The translations under genes and the position numbers were made by a program. Positions 9,481 to 19,130 of a DNA stretch of 60,000 bases are shown here, piece after piece. Origin of the DNA: Symsagittifera roscoffensis (taxonomy: Eukaryota > Xenacoelomorpha > Acoela > Convolutidae); contig NC_087064.1 of the NCBI RefSeq assembly GCF_963678635.1, forward strand, positions 50,205,346 through 50,265,345, read 5' to 3'. The stretch's first letter is position 1. Each line of letters starts with the position of its first letter. Below the pieces are notes generated by a model. It saw only the letters and a program-made list of their open reading frames with translations. It had not been told where the DNA came from and searched no databases.

Positions 9481-10259
9481 TTCGCCATGACCACGCCACA
9501 AGCCCATGGGGACTTCGACGGCTCAATCATGTCGTACTCCATTAACATTTCAATTTCCTTCCTACACGCTTCTGACTTGTTTGGGGTCATTCTTCTCGCC
9601 CCTTCCCTATGAGGTACCGAGCCCTCTTCTATCTCAATCTCGTGCTCTACAAAATTGCAACAACCTATATCGGCCTTATGCTTTGAAAAAACGTCTGCGT
9701 TCCGATCTAGCACCGCCCTGAGCGAATCTAGTTCCTTGTCAGATATTTTACCCTTCAGATGTTCTATCTCAGGTAGGACAGGCCTATTCGCTGCTAACTC
9801 TGCTTCCGTCGGCCTCCCAGGAAAGTTGGAACAAATAGACAGCCCATCATCTGTTTCCGACTTCATTGAAAACAATTTCCTGGAAGATTTCAATTCAATT
9901 ACTCTTTTCATTATACATTCTTGGTTCGCATGTAATGGACATTTAGTTACATCAAACTTCTTCAAGTTCTCCACACTCAGAAAGTCTGTGTTCAGAGGCA
10001 AAGCGTAGCCAAGTTTCTTTCCCCTCTGTATTGTCACTGTTGTTGCTTCTGTGTTCAATAACACACTCACACACAGTCCGCTCTGAGTGAGTGAGAAGCT
10101 TCTTCCTAAAATAGCCGAGCTTTTACTGTTTGGATTTGGTACCAGACACACCTGTCTGTCATTGCTGAGTTCATTCAAGTTCCTCATCCTAAACGTCGCT
10201 ACTACGGCTTGGTTCGGTTTTAATCTAACTTTTCGATCCAGAAAAATCGGCACCTTGGC
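9435..10259 (-). CDS. Pol: protease-RT connector and RT fingers
   Basis: In frame with protease after the TAG at 10260. About 270 residues: KVPIFLDRKVRLKPNQ, a beta-rich connector, HLKGKISDKELDSLRAVL and DVFSKHKADIG, then the RT entry motif EIEMLMEYDMIEPSKSPWA followed by VVMAKKKG. The frame is then lost and a spurious short tail precedes the stop at 9435. The change sits in an A/G-rich run, so a read or assembly indel must be excluded. No usable ATG; translation must come from upstream. Confidence 0.85.
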   Translation of the reverse strand, partial: AKVPIFLDRKVRLKPNQAVVATFRMRNLNELSNDRQVCLVPNPNSKSSAILGRSFSLTQSGLCVSVLLNTEATTVTIQRGKKLGYALPLNTDFLSVENLKKFDVTKCPLHANQECIMKRVIELKSSRKLFSMKSETDDGLSICSNFPGRPTEAELAANRPVLPEIEHLKGKISDKELDSLRAVLDRNADVFSKHKADIGCCNFVEHEIEIEEGSVPHREGARRMTPNKSEACRKEIEMLMEYDMIEPSKSPWACGVVMAKKKGDNSDFVVISGI

Positions 10260-11066
10260 CTAATTAATTAAGATCTTATTAAGGGGTCTTTTTTCATACT
10301 TTCTCTCAGGATCCTTGATCCTAATCAATCCGTCATTGAGATCGATCGTGACGTCAAAGTTGCGAACGAAATCCCTTCCTAGGATGAACTGGTCGGATTC
10401 ATCCAAATTCTCTACTACTAGGAAGCTCATCCAAAGATGTCTTCCTCCGAGCTGCAGTGAGATGATCGGGGTTCGTCCGGCGACATAGATCGCTCCCTGA
10501 TTGGCAGCTGCCAACCTGATGTTTGTCGGTATGAGATCCGATCTTTCGAAACCCATGTCGGTCCAAGTTTTGACTGGCATGACACTAACCACTGCTCCCG
10601 TGTCTAGCAGTCCCTCTACTGAAAGTTGTCTGCCTTGCACGTCCAGAACGTGTGCGGCCAGATCGGCCTCGCAACCAATATGCACCGCATCTTGTTCGAG
10701 CATCGCGTTGTGTCCGATTCGTCTGACCTTCAGCTCCTCTTGACCAATGTATATCCGGCCAACCTGATCGTTCGCATCAGTTATGTGAGCTTTCGTGTAG
10801 ATATTGATGCCATCCACATTCATCAGAATCGGGTAAGGGCCATAGACATCGATATAATGTCCGTCCACTTTCATCAGCCTCGGACCTCCCGTTGTGAGCA
10901 GCGCTCGCACTGCCCTGGAGTCCAGTTTGGGATCCTTCTCCTTCAGGTAGTCGGCATAGATATCCAGGTGGATTAGTGTAATCTCGGATGGTTCACTCAA
11001 GTTCTTGACCAACTGGTGCCCTGCGACTGAGATGATGGACATTATTTTGGTCCCCGCCTTCGTCAT
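10260..11066 (-). CDS. Retroviral-type aspartic protease (Pro)
   Basis: 268 codons starting at an ATG (11064-11066) that overlaps the gag stop as ATGA. The catalytic motif is LLDTGAVVSVM (DTG triad); the beta-hairpin and second half include WMSFLVVENLDESDQFILG and RDFVRNFDVTIDL, which match retropepsins. The pepsin-like core is preceded by ~130 residues of unknown function. It ends at TAG (10260-10262), after which the same frame stays open into the RT connector. The four-base stop/start overlap would suit termination-reinitiation. A minus-one frameshift is also possible, but no clear slippery heptamer was seen. Confidence 0.9.
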   Translation of the reverse strand: MTKAGTKIMSIISVAGHQLVKNLSEPSEITLIHLDIYADYLKEKDPKLDSRAVRALLTTGGPRLMKVDGHYIDVYGPYPILMNVDGINIYTKAHITDANDQVGRIYIGQEELKVRRIGHNAMLEQDAVHIGCEADLAAHVLDVQGRQLSVEGLLDTGAVVSVMPVKTWTDMGFERSDLIPTNIRLAAANQGAIYVAGRTPIISLQLGGRHLWMSFLVVENLDESDQFILGRDFVRNFDVTIDLNDGLIRIKDPERKYEKRPLNKILIN

Positions 11067-12019
11067 GCGGATATAACGTTCAGTTTTAGTCCCTGTTTCT
11101 TGGGCTCCTCTTTGTCTTCTACTTTTGTCGCTTTACCGAGGACATTAAGACTCTCCCGAAGATCTGTGCTTTCCAGCTCCGACCTTACCCATTGCTCCAC
11201 TTCTTTCGTGGCAAGGTCCTGTTTGACATTCTGCAGCGCTGTCCTTGCCGCCAGGCCGTAATCCACTTTGAGTGGACTAGACGACTCTGCTTCGAGGTTC
11301 GAGGCTACCACCTCGTCAGGCCATGTCTTAACCTTTTTGGTCGCAAAGGTGCTCGGTGTCGTTTCCTTTCTCCGAGATTCAGCCTCGTTCATCAGACGTG
11401 CTCGACTGGCCTTGACACCCGAAAGCGCCTCTTCGTGGCGGGGATGTTTCGCGTCCGCTACTGCGTCCCAAAATTGAGTACAATCCGACTTGAAGTGTCC
11501 CTCCAAATTACAGAAGAAACACCTCGGACCATATTTCATGATGAGCCCCCTGACGTACTCCTCATGATCCTCGTCGGTCGCGTCGGCGTCCTCAAGAAAG
11601 TAGCCTATGGCCTTCATGTTCTGTTTGTATGCAGAACACGCAGAAACGTGATGGTCCATCGAACCACAATTCGCGCACGACCTCCTCTTGTCCATGTCAT
11701 CGCGAGGTTTGTACCAACTGGAATTCGCACCAGTGTTTGTCCCGCTATAGTTACCATAATTGCTGTAACGGTTTTGCGCCCTCGGTTTTATGAGTAAATA
11801 CTCGCGTGACTTCATACGCAAGTCGTCAGGCGTGGGTACCTGGTCAAGCGACAGGGTGAAGTGAGTGGCCAACATCGTCTTCAACTCCTCACTCCTTACT
11901 CCATCCATGAACTTCGAAGCAATCGCCAAGTTTCGCTCGGATATTCTCTCATCCGGGTTGCTTCTCCTCCTGAGCAATTCAAGGTCGTCCAAGATTTTAT
12001 CTATTGATTCTTCATCTCT
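11063..12019 (-). CDS. Gag C-terminal part: nucleocapsid with two CCHC knuckles
   Basis: Same frame as the gag N-terminal part, separated only by a TAG at 12020. It begins with the last capsid helices (LAIASKFMDGVRSEELKTML). Two zinc knuckles of CX2CX4HX4C follow: CANCGSMDHHVSAC and CFFCNLEGHFKSDC, with a 33-residue spacer. The tail is charged and ends at TGA (11063-11065), overlapping the protease ATG. CCHC knuckles bind RNA and package the genome in this family. Confidence 0.9.
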   Translation of the reverse strand, partial: RDEESIDKILDDLELLRRRSNPDERISERNLAIASKFMDGVRSEELKTMLATHFTLSLDQVPTPDDLRMKSREYLLIKPRAQNRYSNYGNYSGTNTGANSSWYKPRDDMDKRRSCANCGSMDHHVSACSAYKQNMKAIGYFLEDADATDEDHEEYVRGLIMKYGPRCFFCNLEGHFKSDCTQFWDAVADAKHPRHEEALSGVKASRARLMNEAESRRKETTPSTFATKKVKTWPDEVVASNLEAESSSPLKVDYGLAARTALQNVKQDLATKEVEQWVRSELESTDLRESLNVLGKATKVEDKEEPKKQGLKLNVISA

Positions 12020-13897
12020 CTAACGCCTCTTCTCGAACTTCACCATAGCCTGGTGCCCTTGTACTCCAGAGCCGAAACGATTCAGCAGGATGTCGAATAT
12101 CTTGCGAGCGCTGTCTCTCTCATTGGCTCTTTTCGCCATTACACAATTTAATGCAGTACCCTCCAGGTTGCTTGTCAGCGCGCTGCACTCTTGTTTCTTG
12201 GAGAGATTCTCTTCCTCAAAGTGTAACTTCATCACTTCTATCCAAGTATCAATGCAGCCGTCTGACTCGTCTTTATATGACTTCGGCTTTTTCAGTGTTC
12301 TTCTTGACCTCTCTCCTCTCTCGGTTGACTTCGAGAGCTTGGTGATGAATGTTTCAAGAGATCTGTTCAGAGGCTCAAACATCGAGGCATACATCGTTGT
12401 GTCTTGCGAGACTGTAGTCAGATCTGGTACTAAACTGACTTGTGGCACGGTTGGCAATCTTGTCTCCGGGGTGGCATCTGCCTCCGGCGGGACTGGATTC
12501 GTCCAGCCAGGCCTCTGCGGGGCTGCCCTTGGCCGCTCCTTGTTTCTATGTTCGTAGTTCGTTCTCGAGCCTTGCTGGGTTCTGGCACTGTTGCCCGTAC
12601 CATCTCCAACATTCGCATTGCGTGAGCGTTCCCTTGAGTTGGAACGCTCCTGCCAACTACTCCCATTCAGGATCGCGTCAAGCTTCCGCATCATCAAGTC
12701 AGATTTGGCGTCCAACCTCCTTTCCAGGCCAGTCAACGTTTGGGCGTAGGTATTATCATGATCATTCAATAATCGCTCGATCTCTCTTGTCATCCTAGCC
12801 TCTCTTTCCTCTGACTCTTTGTTTGCCTGTGCCAGGCTCTCCGCAAGGCATTGATCGGTGTTGCGAATCAACTGAGCTTCATCAACCCTCGCCTGCGATT
12901 TCACGTGCGTTAGTTCATCTCTCAGATTCTCTTGACCCTTGTGAGCTCTCTCATCCACCTGATCTATTCTTTTAGTCATGTCCCGTCTCAGTTCATCCAG
13001 ACCATTCATTACGCCAGCGAACATGTCACTTATGTCGCCAGTGGCCCCAAATGACGGGGTTAGTCCCATAGAAGATGAGGTCAACGGCGGCTGCAGCCTG
13101 GTGCTTGATGACGCACCGCCTCTTTGCTTGCTCATCGACGTCATTAATCTGTCGAAGGTTGACGACGCTCCCATCGTTATCCCATCTGACATGGGCCTGG
13201 TCGGCGAGGTTGATGACACCTTCCTGCTCATATCATTCCTTGGGCACGGTGTGAAGTTCACATCCGGATGGGTTATCTCCGGGTAGTCATCACTGGAAGT
13301 CAAACCTACAGTTGGTAGTGACGCCATGCGTTCGTCGTACAAGGACTTCCAACTCTTCTTGGCCTTCGAACCCGTTTGTTCTCCACTCGGGCTTATACTC
13401 GACATCATCGCGTTGTTGCTCTGCTTGGCCAGAGATGAGTGGGTACTAGCCGAATGTGAGTATTCTCCCCTCCACCTGTGACTCTTGGTCTCCGATTTGG
13501 ACATTCCCCTGTACAAAACTTCCTCCCGAGGTTCGACCTCGGGACGCTCCGAGGTCTCCTCTGTCCTCTCGGCTTCCTCCCGTTCGAGGACCTCGTCTGG
13601 CTCAAAGTCGGGTCGAATGAGCGTTCGCTCCCCTTCGTCAAAGGGATCCACCAGCGTTTCGCTCACAGGCTCGGCCTCGGCGCTCCGCCTTTGATTGCCA
13701 TCGAGGTTTTTCTCGCTCCTTAGTTTCATTTCGCTCACTGAAAGATCAGGTTGACCTTTAGTCGATTCGTCTTCAGCAAACGCGTCGGAAGCGCTGCTAA
13801 ACGAGGTTTGGCTACGCCTAGTTCTAAACTTCCGCGTGCTTCCCTTGCTTAGCTTGGGAATTTTAGTAGTCGATCCTAGCGAGTCCCTGCGCTGCAT
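12020..13897 (-). CDS. Gag: N-terminal region, coiled coil and capsid
   Basis: The most likely start is the ATG at 13897 (MQRRDSLGST); the open frame reaches 13957 only through a TTG. About 625 residues. Residues ~1-290 are Ser/Glu/Arg-rich and probably disordered. A long coiled coil follows (DELRRDMTKRIDQVDERA to GLERRLDAKSDLMMRKLDAI), then an Arg/Pro linker, then the retrotransposon gag capsid pattern around CIDTWIEVMKLHFEEENLSK and CSALTSNLEGTALNCVM. A TAG at 12020-12022 interrupts it inside the capsid C-terminal half. Gag with such a long N-terminal coiled coil is unusual for the group. Confidence 0.85.
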   Translation of the reverse strand: MQRRDSLGSTTKIPKLSKGSTRKFRTRRSQTSFSSASDAFAEDESTKGQPDLSVSEMKLRSEKNLDGNQRRSAEAEPVSETLVDPFDEGERTLIRPDFEPDEVLEREEAERTEETSERPEVEPREEVLYRGMSKSETKSHRWRGEYSHSASTHSSLAKQSNNAMMSSISPSGEQTGSKAKKSWKSLYDERMASLPTVGLTSSDDYPEITHPDVNFTPCPRNDMSRKVSSTSPTRPMSDGITMGASSTFDRLMTSMSKQRGGASSSTRLQPPLTSSSMGLTPSFGATGDISDMFAGVMNGLDELRRDMTKRIDQVDERAHKGQENLRDELTHVKSQARVDEAQLIRNTDQCLAESLAQANKESEEREARMTREIERLLNDHDNTYAQTLTGLERRLDAKSDLMMRKLDAILNGSSWQERSNSRERSRNANVGDGTGNSARTQQGSRTNYEHRNKERPRAAPQRPGWTNPVPPEADATPETRLPTVPQVSLVPDLTTVSQDTTMYASMFEPLNRSLETFITKLSKSTERGERSRRTLKKPKSYKDESDGCIDTWIEVMKLHFEEENLSKKQECSALTSNLEGTALNCVMAKRANERDSARKIFDILLNRFGSGVQGHQAMVKFEKRR

Positions 13898-14335
13898 AGT
13901 TTTTAACAAAATGAAAGTATTCGTAATTCGATGGCAATGCAAACGTACCACAAACAAGATTTAGTTAAATCACTTAACGCTGCCTACTCGATTCCGTCAG
14001 TATCAAAATGTCTCTTAGATCTCTCACGACTAAATTAGTGACTCAGCTAAAGTTACACACAGGGTCTACCCAGTATTGATATAATGCTAACTCAACCCGG
14101 TTGTATAGTATAACGGTATCACTAAGTTTCCACAAGATATAATCGACACACAAAACACAATCGATAATCAGATAAGAATATCCTACAGGTGACAGCAACC
14201 TTTTGTCAGTATCAATTTATCGCCACACAATTTATCAAGTCACTGCTTTGTTAAAATTAAACAATCTTTGATAAAAAGCAGTGATGATTCAGAAATAGAT
14301 AAATAAAACTTAGTCTTAAAGAAAAAGACTTCCCC

Positions 14336-14484
14336 CAATCGGAACGATCCGAAAGAACGAAGCCCAGGACACAGTCTTCTCAAGTGGGTGTGTGTCTGCC
14401 TATACACCCACCGAGGTCTTCTTTTAGGTGTCCTGCGATTGCCCGAGCTGTCCTACCAAGTAGCTCAAGGCAACCTCTGATCGA
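14336..14484. promoter_or_regulatory. Structured RNA element, copy 1
   Basis: An outer stem pairs CAGGACAC (14365-14372) with GTGTCCTG (14428-14435). An inner stem pairs GTGGGTGT (14384-14391) with ACACCCAC (14404-14411). The internal loop carries CGAGGTCTTCTTTT and TCTTCTCAA. A side hairpin pairs GAGCT with AGCTC near 14445-14467, closed by GCC/GGC. The next copy changes both main stems while keeping pairing. It lies ~450 bases 5' of the gag ATG on the minus strand. Role unknown: packaging, dimerisation or ribosome entry are options. Confidence 0.6.
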
Positions 14485-14512
14485 AAATTTCTAAAGTCTA
14501 TGAAAAAGCTCC

Positions 14513-14661
14513 CCCACACCCGGAACGCTCCAAGTGCACGAGAGCAGGGAACAACTTTTCTTCTCAAGTGAGTGTGTATTTGCCTAATACACTCACCGAG
14601 GTCTTCTTTTATTTGTTCCCGGATTGCCCGAACTTTCCTATTAAGTAGCTCAAGGCAACCA
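14513..14661. promoter_or_regulatory. Structured RNA element, copy 2
   Basis: A diverged duplicate of copy 1 at ~182 bp spacing. The outer stem is GGGAACAA (14547-14554) with TTGTTCCC (14613-14620). The inner stem is GTGAGTGT (14568-14575) with ACACTCAC (14589-14596). Loop words CCGAGGTCTTCTTTT and TTCTCAAGTG are conserved. The double changes support a selected RNA fold. Confidence 0.6.
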
Positions 14662-14894
14662 CACAACCAAAATCACAATCAAAAAAAAATTTCTTTGTTC
14701 GGGCACTTCTGATACACCCAATGTAGAATCCAAAGTTGATCACGAATTTCCGGGTCAGAATGGGTTCTTATGATCCTGATAAGCACGCCTAATATCCTAA
14801 TATGATCTTAATTAAATGGATATTTTCCGTTTCCCAAATTGCCACAGAAATTTTACTCAAGTCTCTAACAAGGAAGATCGTTAGAAGGTTTAAG

Positions 14895-17570
14895 ACACTC
14901 CGGAGGGCTACCTCGGAGGGTACCTTGATCACCCAAGTTACTTCGGAGGGTACCTTAATCACCCAAGTTACTTCGGAGGGTCCCCCTAAATTTACTAAGG
15001 AGGGTCAATAAGATGCTTAATATGCTCCGGAGGGTTACTTCGGAGGGTACCTCCAAAATTTTCAAATTTTTTGATCTCGCTTAGAAGGTTCTCCTACTAG
15101 CTTCAAAAAGCGTCAAAACAAGGTAAGAGCTCTAAGGGGAGCTGTTATAACTTCTTAGGGTGATCTCGTGGAAATTTTCCACTAAGGAGGGTTGCTAAAG
15201 GGTTTAGCTGACTCCGGAGGGTCACTTCGGAGGGTTCCACCAAAATCAAGAAAGAGGGTTATATCACCGCAGTAAAGCCTCTGAAAGCGGTCTACCTGAC
15301 TTAAAACTAGGTTGGCTGACACGGTCAACCTTCCCAGTTGAATAAAAAGATGTTTTGATAAAATTTTCTGCCGCTCGGAGGGTTGCCCGTGATTTGGACC
15401 CTCCGAACCAACAAATTCTAAAAAATTTTTTCTTTTCCGAAATAATCAACCCAAAAACGGTTGCGATTCGAAAAAGTGGTCAAAAACGTCGACTTATGGT
15501 ACCAAAATTATCCCGATCGGATCACTAGTCTTTGAGAACTCGCCAAAAACGCGTTCAACAAAATGGCCTTTTTTCACCACCTATATAGGTTCTGAAAGAC
15601 TTTTTCCGCAATTCCGGTCGAAAGTGCCTAAGAATACTTGAAATGAGCGTAGCAGCCCTATACGGCACTGGAATAATACAAAAAACCGGACCAAAATTGG
15701 TTTAGAAACAAAAATTTGGCCAAAAACTTTCAAATTTGGACCATCCGATTCCTTCCTTTTCCAAACCTTAAGTCGTTAGCTCTATCCACGGAGCTACTCG
15801 GAGGGTTGCCCAAAAATTTCTCTAGTAACCGAGCACTTTATGCTAGCACGCTCCTAACGCAAAAAATTTTATTGCTCTAACTCTAAAAACTCAAAAACTC
15901 GATCCCCAAAACAGATTGACAAAATACAAAAAGTTATCAAAATTTTGATCGAAAAATTTTCGTTTTTCTAACTTCTACTGAGTCTTTGCTCACGCGATTT
16001 CTTTAGTGAAGGGGATCGAACTACGTAGCTACTCTCTATATAAAAGCTTTTTGCCTATCGGAAAAGCTCGGATATCCGAAAATTTGGGGGTCTACAGTTT
16101 GGTCGAAAATTGGTAATTTTCGACAAAAAATGGGTGTTTCTTGGGTCTAACTAGGAGATAAGTAATATATAATAGGGATAATAATCTATTAATAGTCGTT
16201 AATGAATAGTACTATACCCTCCTTTGCACCAAAATATCCGAATTAAGACCCTTAACTCGGAAATTTGTAATCGATGGAGGGTACAATCGGACCGCGCCAA
16301 TCGTGCCCCCCACCACTTAAGTTTTAATGAAATAGTACCCGAACGATACTAAAATTACTTCAACGATACCCAACAGTCGTTGCGGATGTTGTCCTTGATG
16401 TCCCTGTTGAGTGTGGAACACGCTGATCAGCTTGCCACTCTACCCTCCGGCCACCGGCAAAATCACCATTAACGTGCTTAAACACTCAAATTACACTCGA
16501 GGGAGGGTATCCAACCCTTCACCAAAACACACAATCTTTCTATCAGAAACGATATAAATCAATCTGAAACAACAACAAATAGGAAGGTCAGATCACATCT
16601 CGTCCGGAAATAACATATAAACTGTCACTTTATGTTTTTTACTGTTTTTGGTCTTTTTTGGATTTTTTACTGTTTTTTGTACTTTTTTGTTTTTAAATAA
16701 TTATGTTTTTGGCTTTTTCTTGGTTATACACTGTTTTTGTTTGGTTTTACGCTTTCTCTTTAGTTGTTTTTGGTCCCGGGACCTCGGGACAAGCGGGTTC
16801 ATGACTCCCCACCTAACCCTCCGGCCCCCGGAATTTTCGGTGTTAACTAGGTTAAAAAGCTAAATTGTACTAGACGGAGGGTACGCACCTTCCCCCTAGT
16901 ACAATAACGGTCATTAAGACCTCTAACTCGGGCATACGCCCGGAGCGGAGGGTTCGTCGCTGAAACGCTTGCTGATCATGATGGTTTCATGCCTTTAACA
17001 GGCCCACCCAGGAGCGCCATAAAAACGTCTATGTAACATTCGCCCAAATATCACACAGCGACGGAGCGTAGAAAAAGTACCTATTAACGACTGGCAGGCG
17101 TCAGTTACCTTAATTCTACTCGTTTTTCACCGTCTCGACCTTGCCAGTTGATTTTCTGGTCTGTCTAGGGCAAAGTAAAAAGTTACCATTTTTAGGCCAT
17201 CAGTCAAACGACTTTTGATCAGCTTTCGTTTACATGCGAACACAACCACATAGCTGAGTCTCGGATCCTCAGACTACGTGATTGTCATTAAAAACACGGC
17301 TCGAACAACCCATTTTTATATGTTTTTGTGTGACAGTTCTATATTAAATCCATTGGAGATGGATTGACCCTTTCCTTTTTTCTATCTACTCATGCTCTGA
17401 AATATTAAATAATAACGGTGTTAATTAAGATCTAGGACATTACAGCAACTGTTGAAGTTAGTTTACCCAGTCCCTTCACATATAACAGTCTCTGGGGGAC
17501 CAAGCCTCCGCTCCCGTGATTTTCTTGAGATAACACTCTTATCTCTTATATTTCGTGTCCCGGGAGGGTT
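14895..17570. repeat. Dispersed CGGAGGGT motif cluster
   Basis: About twenty copies of CGGAGGGT or GGAGGGT lie in the retroelement leader. They are densest at 14895-15260, where two units near 14905-14965 repeat as ~30 bp tandems. Most are in + orientation; some are inverted (near 15406, 16441, 16818). None is seen in the rest of the window at this density. Confidence 0.7.
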
Positions 17571-17889
17571 CCGTGGTATTTCTCTTCCCCCCACTGAAGC
17601 CTCCGTCTCCACAAATATCCGTCGCTAAGGTTCTTATCGTGTGTTATTGCCACGATAAGAGGCTTCGTAATTTTCTTGCACGACTGTTCTTTACAATCTC
17701 TATCGTGGTTCTGATTTTCGTCTTTTTTATTCAAAATGGCCGTCTTTTTTCTATTTCTCAGAAATGTTCTTCTTCCAATCGAAATTCTAAAATTAAAAAT
17801 TCTAGAACATTCTGACCCTCCATCGCAACACTTTTTTGTTCATAAGGCCTTTAGTCACTCTTTTTTATGTCGCCGGAAGGTTGTGCTGT

Positions 17890-18105
17890 GTCATCTGGCA
17901 GAATGGCACAATAATCGATTATAATAGATTATAATGGATTTTTATTTTTCAAAAAAAATCGATTTTAATGACCACATAATCGATTACGTGGTCTAAATTT
18001 GCCACAATAATGGATTATAATGGATTATAATGGATTATAATGACAACATTTTAGACAACATTTTTCATTATAATCGATTATTATCCATGGAACTCCGGTG
18101 CGGGG
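17890..18105. mobile_element. Right arm of split AT-rich inverted-repeat element
   Basis: Several ATAATCGATTATAAT and GGATTATAAT words, ending GGAACTCCGGTGCGGG. The last ~36 bases are the exact reverse complement of the start of the 649-805 arm. The ends resemble the solo elements at 40290-40535 and 53158-53395. No clear target-site duplication was found. Confidence 0.5.
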
Positions 18106-18340
18106 AAAACTTTACACATGCTATTTTTTTCCAACAACTTTCCGTTGTTGGTTTTTTGATCCGATGAAATGGAAGTTATCAGATTGCTTGGAACATAGAT
18201 CATATCTTCTTAGTTTCTTATGCATTGTTTGGGCAAATTTAGTTTTCGATCTTGTACACGAAAGAATCGTTTTTTTTAACAACACAATTCTAAAAAGTTA
18301 TGATGCTACCGTAAGTTTGAATGCTTTTCCAGCTGCTTAC

Positions 18341-18597
18341 GTAATTTGTCTGAAACGCAATGTGCGGCAGTAATTACAAAGAACCTCTGAACAACTGTGC
18401 CCCCACAAAACCCAATTGTTGTCGTAAACACCAACTTCACATAAAAGTTTCCCTTGTCACTTTTGATGCCATTGATTATAAATGAATTCACAGGTGGTAA
18501 TTGGTTGACGGAAGTTTTGTTCACAGCAGCTGGATTTGTGAAAGAAATACTAGGGGAAAATATTGCAAAAATACATAAAAAAGTAAATTGATACATA
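18341..18597 (-). CDS. Trypsin-like serine protease, first exon (orphan or interrupted)
   Basis: Start ATG at 18597 with a hydrophobic signal peptide (MYQFTFLCIFAIFS). The mature part has FIINGIKSDKGNFYVKL, a recognisable but altered activation region (IING, but preceded by Phe rather than Arg/Lys), then FCGGTVV and VITAAHC, which carries the catalytic His of family S1. The exon ends at 18341 in front of a GTAAGC donor. No exons with the catalytic Asp or Ser were found in the window. The retroelement complex begins 236 bp downstream at 18105, so the gene may be interrupted by it or be a fragment. A weak continuation may exist near 18110-18220. Confidence 0.7.
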
Positions 18598-18623
18598 TTC
18601 TTCTTACTGGATATCAAACGCAA

Positions 18624-19130
18624 GCAGAGAACGAGATTATTGAAAGAATTTTTAATTCATCGAAAAATTGATTTGATTAGAATAATCTATTCACAGCAAG
18701 GTTAAGAGTAAAAAGTTTAAGGTTGAGAAACGCGTTTTTCGACCTTTCGATAACATTTCATTTCCTGGTTCATCTTAAACTTCTTCAATAAATACAATTT
18801 ATAGACCAACAAGCAAATGAAAACAAATATGCAGATGTTACTTATTGTTTTGTTGGTGTTTTGTTTTTATGATGTACTGAACTATAAGTACGAAACATAA
18901 TTGATTGTATTCTAAATATCAAGCCAAATATTACGTTATTTCCATGACTTTTTACATCAAAGCCACTTCTAACAAATGAACGATGAAAAATTTTACACAA
19001 AAAAAACAAAACTGTACAATTATAAAAAGTGGCTATGTATATTTTGTCTTCCACAGATTTCTTCTTCATTAATTTTATGTACAAAGGTTTGTTTGCTGAA
19101 TAAACTTGGTGGCTTCAATCGTCCATGTTG
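18624..19130. other. Intergenic, nothing recognised
   Basis: AT-rich spacer between the end of the receptor gene (stop at 19131, minus) and the protease start. It may hold the polyadenylation region of the first and the promoter of the second, but no site could be assigned. Confidence 0.4.

Larger units (their letters stand above)
806..17889 (-). mobile_element. Large Ty3/gypsy-type retroelement with macrodomain and SGNH hydrolase modules
   Basis: Order on the minus strand is leader, gag, protease, RT, RNase H, spacer, integrase (the Ty3/gypsy order), then a macrodomain-like segment, a ~440 bp spacer, and a second unit with coiled coil, SGNH hydrolase and an unknown C-terminal domain. Including the leader it spans ~17 kb, much longer than the usual 5-9 kb of the group. 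It is broken by TAG codons at 12020, 10260 and 8839 and by frame changes near 9450-9480, 8200-8215, 5000-5040, ~3045, ~2535 and ~1840. Long open stretches between breaks imply recent decay or assembly indels. No LTR pair is visible; the 3' side meets the N gap. No membrane-spanning Env was seen. Confidence 0.85.
13898..17889 (-). other. ~4 kb leader / possible 5' LTR of the large retroelement
   Basis: No coding frame. It contains the two tandem RNA folds (14336-14661) and scattered CGGAGGGT motifs (14.9-17.6 kb). It may be a long untranslated leader plus a 5' LTR. Without the partner LTR, which would fall in the N gap, the LTR end and primer-binding site cannot be placed. The sequence is less AT-rich than its surroundings. 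Confidence 0.5.

Noticed and set aside
8839-12022. A changed genetic code in which TAG is sense
   Set aside because: The host gene model uses TAG as its final stop and no exon needs it as sense; decay or suppression is simpler.
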